DNA of 64,000 nucleotides from assembly GCF_004011695.2 (NCBI RefSeq), contig NC_082406.1:2232001-2296000 (forward strand), written 5' to 3'. Position numbers and translations under genes: made by a program. How positions within the stretch are numbered: the stretch's first letter is position 1; every line of letters starts with the position of its first letter. This DNA comes from Ascochyta rabiei. Its lineage: Eukaryota > Ascomycota > Dothideomycetes > Pleosporales > Didymellaceae. The notes under the pieces are model-generated. The model ran no database searches and was not told where the DNA came from. It saw nothing but the letters and a program-made list of their open reading frames with translations. Positions 20,647 through 32,555 of this stretch are shown here, one piece after another.

Positions 20647-21546
20647 GTTGCTGGCTGCTCAAGCTGTCAATCTGAATGAGGTTGAAGCTTGGTGAATCAG
20701 GACATAGAGGATGTAGCCGCACTTATACCACGCTCGTTTACTTGGCCCACGCATCGTGTCCCCGCGTAGTTCGTCCTCAGGATCTGCACTTGACCACATC
20801 CTGGACGCCAGTTTCAGCACGAATGCGTACCGCTTTACTGGAAGCGCGACCCGACATGGATGCAGCTTACTGGACGCAGTGAAGTGGGGTGTTAGTGTGT
20901 GTCCAATGTCGAAGAAGTGGTCGTTTGAGGAGGTCTCTGCGGAATTCAGCCGCTGATGCTTCTGAAGATGCCACTACTAGCGCGGTGCGGGGAGGTGTGC
21001 TGTGGGCTGAGGTCATGAGCTAGCTGCATTGGAAGAACCATGGCCTTGCGCGCATCGCACGGATGTTTATTTTAGTTGTCACTCACACGGCTGGTGTTCC
21101 CGGCCTCCACGGTGGAAATGCTGCTGCAATGCATGCTTCGTGTGCTGTGGGTCTGTACGTGTTGATAGCGGAACTTCTCCTCACTAAAGTGGACTGGGTT
21201 CTCAAGGAACATTGTCGAGAAATTACCTCTCTCGGTACACAACGTACCAAGAACATGACGGTGGCACTAGAGGTGACCAGGAGAGCCATCGCCTAGCGCA
21301 TTCGGTGCTTACCTGGACACATTAGTAAGAACTACAGCAAGACATGGCGTAGACAGATAGACAGGGCCGTACATACGAACCAGGTGTTGCAACGAGTAAC
21401 TGTCGTCCACCTGATCTCATCCATCGGTTAGTCCTTTCGTTGTAAAGGTATTGACATGCTCTGGCAACGTTGGGACATATCAAGCCCTCGAATTGATGGC
21501 ATCCGTGTAGTATTAGAGACTCGACCCATGTGTTGTGTTTTACACC
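20647..21546. other. intergenic between P450 and fumarylacetoacetase genes
   Basis: About 900 bp that must contain the P450 promoter and the 3' flank of the fumarylacetoacetase gene. No supported gene. Confidence 0.5.
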
Positions 21547-22905
21547 TCAATCGAACTTCAGCTCCAAAGCTGGCTCGATCCTTCCAACGCACTCCCCAAA
21601 TCCAACCAAGGTCTCCTCATCTTCACCGCATACGCCCCTGATTGTTACCTCATCACCATCCTCCAAGAAGGTTCTCATGTCACCGCCACTGAGCCTGATT
21701 GGCTCTTTGCCATTCTGGCTCTGTTCTATAAAGCTACCGTATGCAGCAGGAGAGTCACCACTGATTGTACCGGAACCAAGGAGGTCACCGGGTTGGAAGG
21801 GACATCCGGTGATGGTGTGGTGTGCGAGCATCTGAGGGAAAGACCACAGCAGATTTCGTGCGTTCACTTTCGAGATTGTAGTGTTATGGCCGGACAACGC
21901 TGAACTCAATTAGCCTCTCCGCGCCACGGGTCAAAGATGGTCTGGCTTACTCTTTACATCAACTTGAAGGTTGATGTCATATACTGACTTCTCATCTTTC
22001 TCTCTAAGATACGATAGTACGTTGCCATCGTTCTCGAGACCTTTGACTTTGAAAGGTTCGAGCGCTTCTGCAAGGACTACCCATGTGCTGATCGTCGTGC
22101 CAAAGTTCTTTGCGTTGAATGGCCCCAGGGGTACGTACTCCCAGGCTTGGATATCTCTCGCTGACCAGTCGTTCATCAAGACAACTCCGAACAGATTTTC
22201 CGCAGCCTTGTCGATTGGTATAGGGCTCCCTTGCTCATTAGAGCCGCAGACGAAGGCACCGAGCTCGAGCTCAATATCGAGCTTCTTACAGGGTGAGAGA
22301 ATCGGTTCTTTCTTTTCCGCGGTAGGGTTCAGTAATATCTGGCCGTTCGGTCGACGGATTGGTGTCCCTGATGGTACGACTGACGATGCACGACCGTGAT
22401 AGCCCACAGGCAAATGCTTGTAGTTGGGTTGCAGAGCATTCTGAGGTCCTCGGAAGATGACGCCGCAGTTGTAGGCGTGATTCATGCCAGCAAAGAAGTC
22501 GGTGTAATCACCAATCTTAAAGGGCAGATGCTTTGTCACATCTTGCAATGGAATCAAAGCTTGCTTCTGTAATGACTCGTTGTTCTTTAGTACGTCTGGA
22601 AACTCTGTGTTCTCGGAGAACACGCTCTGAATATATTTGCGTACGACCGAGTGTGTCGGTCTTCCAAGCGCCGCGAAGGCGTTCAGTGAGGGCTGTGAGA
22701 AGACGGCCTGGTGGGGCTGAATGGGTGACAGTCCTGAAAAGCCACTGTTCGCTGCGAAGACTTCGAGATCTAATGCGTGGTCTCCAATAGCCACGGCCAC
22801 ACGCGGCGATGTTGAGGACGCCGTTGAGATGATGCCGAAGGGTATGTTGGCGAGTGAGAAGTGGGACCCTCGAGGGATATGGAACCACGATCGCAGCGAA
22901 GTCAT
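21547..22905 (-). CDS. fahA: fumarylacetoacetase
   Basis: Hydrolyses fumarylacetoacetate to fumarate and acetoacetate, the last step of phenylalanine, tyrosine and phenylacetate breakdown. Exons 22905-21951 and 21899-21547 flank a 53-bp intron and give 435 aa, a normal length. Landmarks: DYTDFFAGMNHA (metal Asp and catalytic His region), PVGYHGRASSVV, LDIELELGAFV (two metal-binding Glu), NDWSARDIQAWEYVPLGPF (metal Asp, then Gln and Tyr), and in exon 2 LLWSFPQMLAHHTITGCPF and GDLLGSGTISG. The ATG at 22905 begins MTSLRSWFHIPRGSHFSLAN, the usual start. The gene is divergent from hmgA, sharing the 22906-23528 promoter region. Confidence 0.97.
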
Positions 22906-23528
22906 GATGTGGGCGTTGGTGTACGGCTGTCTAAGATTGTCGCTCTCCGTAAGATGGGCAGAATGCAAAGCTCGTCACTTAGCAAGTGGCGGGACGCTCT
23001 TTTGTTGCAACGGTAAAGTTCAGCGTACTCTGTCGTTCCGCGTAGGTGCTCTGTGAACCAACAACCCGGAAAACGCGCGTTCCGATTGCGTTGCTGTCCG
23101 CCATGTCGTGATCGCAGGAAACGTGACGGCTTGCAACGGGATCGTTCCGCAGACGATATCCGGGCGCGGTTTTTTACGTGACCCCGAGCTCCTCATTCCG
23201 CCTGTACCCAGCACACAGGGCTACAATGTGGGGTAAGCCGAGAGCCGAACTGCGTTGGGCCACTCTGGACCCACAGGAGCTCCCCGCCGCCCTTCAAGCT
23301 TCGTAGCAACAACGGAATCTCAGGCCGTGCATTACCGCAGTAGCCCAGCAATCATGTACAGGAGCAGACCTGTCTCAGGGCACCGCCCCCTTTACTACTG
23401 CCGCAGCCTCCCGAGCCGCAGCAGGAGCTTGCTTCATATATTCAGAGAGTTTACTGCCCCGCCAACAGGGAGTAACATTGATCAGTTCCACAGGTTCAGC
23501 TGCTCCAACAGACTTACCCATACTCACT
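22906..23528. promoter_or_regulatory. bidirectional promoter of fahA and hmgA
   Basis: A 623-bp region separates the divergent start codons of two consecutive pathway enzymes, so shared induction is likely. A GTGGGG word at 23228-23233 fits the CreA carbon-repressor consensus SYGGRG; in Aspergillus this pathway is known to be carbon-repressed and phenylacetate-induced. A single short match is weak evidence. No specific activator site was identified. Confidence 0.6.
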
Positions 23529-25012
23529 ATGCCTTCCACACAATTCAACTTCAAAGAAAAGTACAGATATCAGAATGGCTTCGCCTCCTACCATGAGTGA
23601 GTTGCACTGAGTCTCGACCCAAGCTCGCGTAGCATGCATGCTCACACATGCTCAGGTCAGAAGCAGTAGAAGGCGCGCTACCGGTCGGTGCAAACTCACC
23701 ACAGAAACCTCCACTAGGCCTCTATACCGAGAAGCTCTCCGGGACGGCCTTCACAGCTCCACGAAACAAGAACCAGCAGTCATGGCTCTACCGCATACTG
23801 CCCTCGTGCGGCCACAGCAACTTCGAAGCACGCGAGTCGACTACCTTCAACACAAATCCCGAGAACAAGCCATGGGAGAAGATTCATTTCATTCCCAACC
23901 AGCTGCGATGGGACCCGTTCGATCTTGATGAGACAGTAGATTGGGTGCACTCTCTGCATCTTGTCGCTGGCGCTGGAGACCCCACCATGAAGACTGGTGT
24001 TGGCTACTTCATCTACGCAGCAGGCAAGGACATGGCGGAGAACGAAGCGTTCTACTCTGCAGACGGCGACTTTCTTATCGTTCCTCAGCACGGCGTCCTC
24101 GATATCCAAACCGAGCTTGGCCGCCTCGTTGTTCGCCCAAATGAAATCTGCGTGATTCCTCGCGGCATCAGATACCGTATCACACTGCCTGATGGCCCTG
24201 TACGAGGCTATATCCTTGAGCTCTACGAAGGACACTTTGAGCTTCCCGAGCTCGGGCCCATTGGCTCCAACTGTCTTGCCAACGCGCGCGACTTCCAAGT
24301 CCCCGTTGCCGACTTTGACGAAGACACAAACAGCGGTTGGACCATCCTAGCCAAATTCGCTGGCCACCTCTACGCAGCCAAGCAGACACAAACTCCCTTC
24401 GACGTCGTCGCCTGGCATGGTCTCTACTACCCATACAAGTATGACCTCGGTCGCTATAGCACCATTGGCAGCGTGTCGTTCGACCACCCCGATCCTTCCA
24501 TATACACGGTGCTCACATGCCAGAGCGCATCCCCCGGGACGGCAATCGCAGACTTTGTCATCTTCCCCCCACGCTGGCTGGTCGCTGAAGACACCTTCCG
24601 CCCACCGTGGTACCACCGTAACACCATGTCCGAGTTCATGGGCCTCATCCACGGACAATATGACGCCAAAACCGGCGGAGGCTTTCAGCCCGCCGGCGCC
24701 TCTCTGCACAACATCATGTCCGGCCACGGGCCCGATGCTGCGACCCACGAGAAGGCGTCGAATGCAGCACTGCAGCCGCACAAAGTAGGCGAGGGCAGCA
24801 TGGCGTTTATGTTCGAGAGCTGTCTGATGATTGGCGTCACGGACTGGGGACTGAAGAAGTGTCGGAAGATCCAGGAGGACTACAATGCTGAGAGCTGGGA
24901 GCCGTTGAAGCCGCATTTCAAGTTGAAGCCCGGACAGAAGATTGAGAATGGCGTCAAGGCTATTGCGAATGCGTCCGAGGGCGACAAGGCACAGGTGCCG
25001 CATTACACCTAA
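23529..25012 (+). CDS. hmgA: homogentisate 1,2-dioxygenase
   Basis: Opens the ring of homogentisate to maleylacetoacetate, using Fe(II) and O2. Exon 1 (23529-23596) encodes [18 protein letters not shown] and ends SYHE at a GTGAGT donor; after a 59-bp intron, exon 2 (23656-25012) continues [20 protein letters not shown]. Total 474 aa. Catalytic and iron-site regions are present: [14 protein letters not shown] (catalytic His), [16 protein letters not shown] (iron His and Glu) and [16 protein letters not shown] (iron His). Its two neighbours act before and after it in the pathway, but maleylacetoacetate isomerase, the enzyme directly between hmgA and fahA, is not in this window. Confidence 0.97.
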
Positions 25013-25649
25013 GCTGGAAGGTAGACGTTGTAGTATGCCAATGTTGACTTTGACGTCCTTTTGCAACCATGTTCGCTATGCTGCACTTTGAATGGGATGT
25101 TCCTCGATGGCGTGCTCCTCGAGGACTTGACATGGCAAGTCAACAACGAGGAGATGTGTTCTTGCTGCGGCACCTCCAGTCCGCCACCCAACTGCCAGCG
25201 CACCAGATTCGTCATCCTTAACAACTGTATTTTCATGAGAGATAAGTAGGCTCGGACATCACACCATGCGGCAAAGGATACATTGTGGAATGCGTATGGG
25301 GTTTTCAATCATTACTGCCGTCGACCCCGCATCAAGCGGGGCTTCAGGACTCGTGTCTAGGGGTATCTGCGGGACATCATGCAGTATCCATTCATCTTCT
25401 GTACCGTACCATACACGTCGACAATCTTGATACGGAAAAAAACATCTACAGAAAGGCAAATCGTGGGGGAGAATCAACACTCTTATTCGTTGTAAACGTG
25501 CTCGGCTTGCCTGTGTTGTCCCTTTTCATTTTTGTTTGTTTGCGCTCGCCTATTTACACCTTCTCGACCGATTCCTCTGATGGGGGATGGGGTCTTGACT
25601 TGAGGTCGTTGTGGTGATGGACTGGTTGGTCTATGCTCGGTCAAGCCAT
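25013..25649. other. 3'-3' intergenic region
   Basis: Lies between convergent hmgA and the Rds1-like gene. No supported gene. Confidence 0.55.
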
Positions 25650-26691
25650 CTACGAAGGCTGGATGACGGAGGGACCGGCAAGAACCTGGTCGTCCTTGAC
25701 GGACTCGGTCTTGGTGATCATCATGTAGACCTCACCCTGCAGGTTCTGGGGAACCATGCAGTTACCGTCCTTGATCTGCGAGAACTGGTTGCCGCCACTG
25801 CATTGTGTTAGCCGCCTGTTCAACAAACACCAAAAGAGGGGAGTACTTACGGAGCAACGAAGGCGCAGAAGGAAGCACCAGCGGGCGAAGCAGGGTCAGC
25901 AAGCTTGAGGTTCTGGCCAACGGTAGCCTTCTCAGGGTTCTGGAGGGCAATAGCAGGGAAGGCCTGGATGTTCAGGTTGGAGCCCTGAGGGCAAGACTTG
26001 ATGAACTGAGCAACCAGGGTGAAGACGGCACGAGGCTGGAGCGAGGTGTCGAAGGCAGCAGGGACGGGCTCAGCGCCGGAAGCGATACGGATGAAGGCCT
26101 GATGACGAGCCTCGACGGTAACGATGGAGGCAGCGGCGGCGAGAACAGCGGAAGAGTTGACCATAGGTGCGGCACCAAGGTAGGCGGAGACACCAACAGC
26201 CTCGAGGACACGAGCGGTCTTGACCATGGAGTCGGCGCTGGCAAGAGCGGCGTCGAAGTTGTATTCACAGGGCTCGACAGGCTTGGCTCCTGCTCCAGTG
26301 ATGGCAGACATCAGGGTGGTAACGTGAATAGCCTCAGTCATACCAACGCCCATGAGAGACTTGACCTGACCCTCGTTGAGGCCCAGCTTCATGAAGTCGC
26401 TCATAGGGAACTTCGCGAAACCCTGCTTGTAGAATGTCGACTCAAGATGCTCAGCGGTCAGAGCACTAGGTTTGTTAGCACTTGCTGCTATTTATCAAGC
26501 CGCTGTACTTACAATTGAAGGATGTCGACATCGCTCAGAGTGGCCATCGCTGCTGGTGCACCTGCAGCACTGGTTGGCGATGCGGCCGCTGGTGACGGCG
26601 CCTCTTGACGAGCATAGAGCTTAGCAGGGGCGGCAGCTGCGAGAGGCGCCAGGACGAAAAGGCCCATGAGGATGGTTGATACGCTCGGCAT
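25650..26691 (-). CDS. secreted ferritin-like domain protein, Rds1 type
   Basis: Rds1-type proteins of fungi are stress- or nutrient-regulated extracellular proteins with a ferritin-like four-helix domain; their biochemical role is unclear. Exons 26691-26513, 26465-25851 and 25797-25650, with 46- and 53-bp introns, give 313 aa. A signal peptide (MPSVSTILMGLFVLAPLAAA) is followed by an Ala/Pro/Ser linker, then ILQFALTAEHLESTFYKQGF across intron 1, EAIHVTTLMSAI, CEYNFDAALA, and IVTVEARHQAFIRI. The paired Glu/His residues in these helices resemble metal-ligand positions of ferritin-like folds. The C-terminus reads GGNQFSQIKDGNCMVPQN across intron 2 and has no GPI signal, so a soluble secreted protein is expected. 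Confidence 0.9.
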
Positions 26692-28258
26692 ATTGGTGAA
26701 TTATGTAGTGCTTGTTGTTGAGGAGAAGATAGATTCGTAAGGATCGACGGCCAGCAAAGTCTCGCTTTGAATTCGAATATTAAATGTATCTCTTAAAGTC
26801 CAGCCAGGGACGAGTTAGAAGAAGACCGTAAGGAATGTCGTGAAGTATTAGGTACAGAGATATGGAAGCCTTGCAGTTGATGTCCAACAGAAACGTTCGG
26901 CAGAAACAGAGACGGGCAGCGAATGACCCTTATAGAGGACACTACAGCTCCTGGCAAATCTGAGACGCCATAGTAAATTCGGAGGACGGATGCAGAGCTC
27001 GTGGCAGAGGGGCGGACAGAGCGATCCCGTCCACGCACTGGCGCGACTTACCGGACCCGTGATGATTCGAGCTTTCAGCCTTGGCACATCGACCCATTGA
27101 TCATCAGGGAACTGCTTGCTCGTACTGTAGCAGCCGCTGAATTTTTGGGGATGGCTGTGTTGGGCCTGGTGTTGGACGCGTGAGGTGTAGCAGGTCTGGG
27201 GGCCTGCGACGCGAAAACTGCGCGATGAAACTGTGTGAGTACCAACATCACACACTTGGCTGCGCGGAGGCGACAAAGCCGCCCATGACGAGCTCTGGGT
27301 TCCTACAGTAGTGCATAGGCATCAATGGCGGCGCCTAGCATATCCGAAGGGCTTCATGTGTGGCTCACCAGCAGTTGCGCGAGGCACTCGACTTTTCAGG
27401 CTGGCCCGCGCGATTGGTGATGCGGCCGTGACCGCACCCTTGAAACGTTTCAAAATACGCTCTCGACAGGTCGGGGAGCGCAATCTGTGCGTTCATTCTA
27501 AGATTTTTGGAGAAGAGCTTGCGCAGTGGTGTTGTGTTGAGGAAGCTGATGACAAGTCTAGTCGAAGAGGAAGCAGTGGTGAGCGTCACGCATGGTCCAC
27601 AAAAACACCATGATACGCTGCTCACCGACCACCATTGATCAGCACTGTCACAACGGCCTTCACACCTCACGCGATGCATTGGCCGGAAGAAACGACTGCC
27701 AGGACAAGCTTCACGGGTGGGTATTACCAAGGACTCTTGTCTCCAAGGGGATGCACGTGAGGCGCAGGATACCCTTCCTCGGCCTTAAGTGGCACTTCCA
27801 GGAAAGTGTAGTTGCCGGAGCCTGCAGTACCTTTGAGTCATTTCATCTCTGTGAGGGTAACAGACTGATGTCAAACAGCTTCTTGGTGAATCCGTCAAAC
27901 GTCAAGTTGCACGCACAAATACGAACCGTGGACTAGATACAGACATGCTACCGACACCATACGCAAAACTGTAACAATATTGATTCTGACTGATAGCACG
28001 CTCGAATAACGCACCAAAACACTACTGACGGATTGAATAGACCTACTGTATATATCGCGCTAGCGTTCCCTGACCCATACACATGAACAATACAGATTCA
28101 TCCATCGCATCCTGGCCAACACGGCTTAGACTAAACCCACGCTATGCAAATTCCCACCAAATAATTACGGCAGCAGCCACAGGCTATCTTGGGATGGTAC
28201 AGTAACTTTTGCGTTCTCAAACATTGAGCGTCGATCGCTTGAGCTTGGACCAATTTGC
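26692..28258. other. intergenic, no gene supported
   Basis: About 1.6 kb containing the promoter of the Rds1-like gene and the 3' flank of SSD1. Frames up to 142 codons occur on the minus strand (26848-27276, 27365-27730) but show no motif or plausible splicing. Confidence 0.5.
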
Positions 28259-31200
28259 TCAAAGAGCATATGGGTTCAAGGATCGAATGGTCAGGCAACT
28301 AGGAGGTATGTTAGTATCCTGCGCTATTGAGAATTGTAGTTGCAACTTACGGAGGGCTCTTCGTCAGGTCCGTCTTGAGGATCACCGGCACGCGTGTCAT
28401 TTCCCGCACATCCTGGATGTAGTCGCCATTCTGCTCACGCAGGGCAAACCAGCTAAGGTACTTCTCCTTGTTCGACAGCTTGGCCTCGGGCGCCTCGCTC
28501 GCACTCTTCGACAACTTCGAGTCCGAATTGGTCCGCTGTGGTGCCTGGCCAGAAAGTCCCCTAGTTGGTGATGGGGGCATACTCTGGGTTGGTCGGTCTG
28601 CACCTGTTGGGTTCAATGAAACGCCTGCCATGGCAGAGTTGAGGTCACTCGAATCGTCATCGTCATCGTCGAACAGAGCATCAACCTCGTTGGTCGACAT
28701 TGTTCCAGTGTCCATCTGGCGACGCTGAGCTTCCTCCTGCTCCTTGGCACGCTGCTTAGCCGCCTCGGCATGACGCGCAGCCGTCGCAGCGTTAGAAGCT
28801 CGGAGAGAACCGTGCTTCGGCCTCTCGTCCTCGGGAACAAAAGCAGAAGAAGGAACACCCTTCTCCCAGTAAAGCTCAAGAAGACGATGGTTCTTGTCGA
28901 ACTCGGCCTTCTTGAGAGGAAGCTGATCACAGTGGACACGCTTCTCGAAGCCCCACTCCGGAATCAAAACGTCGAAAGCGGACTCGTACACGCAGATAAC
29001 GATACCCTCGGCAATCAGATCACCGCCAATCTCTTGGCTGAGTCTGTCCATCTTGCGGCATGCCTCGATGTGTACGCTCTGCTCCTGAGCAGCGTGTGCG
29101 GAGTCTTTCTTGGTGTTGCACATCTCGGCGGTCTTGGTCAGGACTTCGATATCCTCAGTGAACTCAATAGTACCGTTCGAGAGAGCAGCCTCCAACTGGC
29201 GGTGAACGACGATATCGGCGTAGCGACGAGATGGGTTCATAAAGTGAGTGTAGACTGGAAGGTTCAGGGCGTAGTGCGCGTACTGATCCTCTGGTACCTT
29301 GCCAGCCACAAAGTATTTCGCACGAGGCATAGACTTGATGACAAGTGTCTCCATACCCTTACGAATGTCGCTGTCCTCGACCTGGAAGAGACTGTTCTGC
29401 AGGGTGCCGCTGCTCTCAGTGTCGATTTCGTAGCCAATAGCGCCCATACGCTCGGCGATGGTGGTCAAGCGGCGGGGGTTAGGAGGAGGCTGGCGACGAA
29501 GAAGCGCCTTCTCTGGCAGGCCAGCAAGGACCTTCTTCGCAACAAAACTGTTCGCAAGATGGCTAAGCTCCTCAATGCACTCGTGAGCTGGCGAAGAATC
29601 AAAGATGTTCTGCTCAACAGGGACATTCTCGTCGTCGAGCTGGTACATGAGGCGCAGTGGCTGAATATCAGCAGTGCGGTCACCGAAACGTGCCTGGCGG
29701 AACCTTTGTGTAATTTGGTGAAGCGTCTTGATGTCCTTAGCACGAGCCGCTGTGATCTCGCCATCGCGTCCGCTAATAACGGAGTCGACCTCATCGTATG
29801 ACAGCTTGCCGGAGCTCTTGATGATGGACTTGCCAACCCAGGTCTCGTCGTCTGATACTCGACCGGTCTTGGGGTCGACCTTGAAGACGACACTAACTGT
29901 GTAGCGGTCTTCACCAGGGCTCAGGCAACAGATGTCATTGGAAAGGCGCGATGGCAGCATGTTGACAGAGCGATCCATGAGGTAGACGCCGGTTCCTCGC
30001 TTCTTGGCCTCGCGGTCAACAAGCGAGTTTGGCTTGATGAAGTGTGCAACGTCAGCAACGTGCACACCAATCTCAACGCGGCCGTCGTCAAGATACTTGA
30101 AGTGGATGGCATCGTCGAGCTCTTTGCTTCCATTGGGATCGATGGTAAAGGTCTCCTCGCTGCGAAGGTCGCGACGTGTTTCCAGAACTTCCTCGCCGTC
30201 ATTGGCAACAGACCAGTCCTCGAAACCGATGTTTTTGATGACTGCATCAGAGAAATCGTCAGGACCAAAGTTGTTATCGCGCAACAGAGCGTCAGTCTCG
30301 ACCTTGGGGTCACCCATGACACCAAGCTGCTCCACCAGTGTTCCGAATGGATGCAGAGAGGTGATGGGCCATCGCTTGATGCATGCCACGAAGATACGAT
30401 CGGCATAATCTTGATGTTTCTCGACGAAGTCTCTGGGCGCCTGCTCAGTAGGAATGGCGATCAAGGGCACACGCTTATCGGTAGGCTTGAACCAAACAAT
30501 CTTTGGCTTGTCCTGGCGTTCGGGTTGAGGACGGCTGTTGCTACCCTCACGAGCCTGGCGCTCAGCCTCCTGCTTCTCCTTTGTAGCTTGGCTGCTAGGG
30601 CGCAAAAGTCCGAGAGAACTAGATACAGTTAGCAAAGTAATATCTTGACAACCGGATTCATGTTGCTTACCCGGAGAACATCTGTCCAGCAACACGCTCG
30701 ATAACTGCGACAACGTGACCGGCGTACAGAGGCTTCAGTTCGTCGTTGATCTCCTCCTCTTCCATGAGCAGCAAACTCTGACCCTCGACTTCAACATCAT
30801 CGTTCTTCTTCTGAGTGGGTCGCTGGCGCAGACTTCCACGGCGGCGAAGACCACCCTCACCAGCCGTCTCAGGCTGAGTGGTGGCGTCGTTTACAGCAAT
30901 GCTACCGCCGCGAGGATCCGCATTGTCCTTCCTTTTCTTCTTCTCCTCCTTCTCGCGCTTCTGGCCCCATACTTCATCAACGTCGAGAAGCTCAATGGCA
31001 ACCAGATCTCCCTCCAAAGCACGATTCCTGTCCTTGCTACCACAAATGAAGATGTCAGCATCCAGATCAGTGGTAGTGACGTAAGCATCGCTTCGGTTCT
31101 TTTTGTTGACACGGAGGATACCAGCAACAAGCTGGCCGTCGCTAAGTAGGGCAGGCAAAGTGGCCTGAGGAAGGTAGGGAGTGAACAAAGTCTTGCGCTG

Positions 31201-32555
31201 CTGCTGCTGTTGCTGCTGCATGCCCATCTGAGGCTGAGCATGCTGGCTGACTCCAAGGCCTCCAAAGCCTCCACTCTGCAGCTGCTGCGCTTGCAGCGCC
31301 TGTAGGTGGGCGATCTGGAGAGGGTTGAGTCCTTGGCCAAGCATCTGTTGTGGGACGAGGACCTGTCCCTGGGGTAGCTGGACCAGCTGAGGCTGGCCTG
31401 GGTACTGGAAGTTGCCGAGAGAGCCGACAGACTGGTTGACTGAACCGCGGGTACGGTGTCCCGGTTGGAAAGGAGCGGCATTGGCAGTTTGGTTCATGTT
31501 GAAGTTGCCCATGTTCTGGGCCTGATTCTCCTGGGTAGACTGCTGCGGGGTGTTGTTCTGAGGCTGTCTCCAATTGCCCTCAAAGTTGCGGGACGCGCTT
31601 CGGCCGTGGCCAGCACTGCCACGACGTTGGAAATCAGATTGACCGCTCTGGTTGCTATTGTTGGTGCTGCCATTGTTGCTCGGTGTGCTCGAGTCGGCAG
31701 GTGCCTGCGGGAAGGAGAAAGCTGGTCCACCGCGGCCAGCGCTGCCGCCACCCCGTCCAACGGCCATGCTCTGGCTGCGTCCGTGGCCGCCGCGACCGCC
31801 GCGACCGGAAGGTTGCTCGCCCGGGCTGACACCGCCAGGACTGGCGTCACGGTTTGAGCTTCCACTGGCCGAAGGCAGAGGGAACTGGAAGCCGGAAGTC
31901 TTTCTCTTCGATTCTGCCAGTTCTGCCGCTTTCTTAGCATCAGAAAGTGCCAAAGAGTGTCTGCGAGTGTGTCCAGCGCCAGCGGCACCGCCACCTCGGC
32001 CGCGAGGGTTAACGTTCTCCCGGCCTTGGGCACCCTGTTGCCCAAATTCACCGAATCCGGACGCGCCAGAGGAGGGAGCTGGAGGTGGGCCCATACCAAC
32101 GTTAGGAAGGGCGGATTGGTTACGACGATGAGGGGACGGTTGGCCTGGGGCGTTCATAGGACCACCGAGGTGTTGCTGGTGCATCTGCTGTGGGAACTGG
32201 TAGTTGTTCACCTGGGGGGGTAGGTTGGCCATCTGGCCGGGCTGCATCTGGAAGTTGCCGAGCTGCTGCTGCGGTTGGATCATGCCCATATTCACATACT
32301 GCTGATGCGTTGCGGCGATTTGCTGTTGCTGCTGCTGTAGGACTTCGATCTGCTGTGCAATAGCAAGCTGTTCCACTGCGCAGATGTGTCAGCCAAGTCG
32401 GCAGTAGAGGTGAGGGTGTACGAACTCATCAGCGGTGTCAGCTCAGAGGGGCTGCGGCGATGAGCAATGTGCAGACGGCGGCCAGCAGGACCCATGGGCC
32501 CTTGTTGGCCTGGCTGCTGCTGCTGCTGCTGCGGCTGCTGCTGTTGCTGATCCAT
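28259..32555 (-). CDS. SSD1: SSD1, RNA-binding translational repressor with inactive RNase II fold
   Basis: Ssd1 binds 5' leaders of cell-wall and polarity mRNAs and represses their translation under control of the NDR kinase Cbk1 (yeast knowledge). Four exons, 32555-32426, 32375-30671, 30618-28351 and 28298-28259, give 1,380 aa. The N-terminal ~450 residues are Gln/Asn/Gly-rich and disordered, with His/Arg-containing Ser sites (HTRRHSLAL, RGRGGGAAG) like those phosphorylated by Cbk1. Cold-shock-like domains and the RNB domain follow. The RNB active-site segment reads TIDPNGSKELDDAIHF, so the second catalytic Asp is Glu, in line with a non-nucleolytic Ssd1. The last 40-nt exon supplies the conserved end CLTIRSLNPYAL; without splicing the protein would stop two residues after SP. 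Confidence 0.96.

Noticed and set aside
28770..29801. 343-codon plus-strand frame
   Set aside because: Exactly antisense to SSD1; no start context, motif or splice support. It mirrors codon bias of the real gene.
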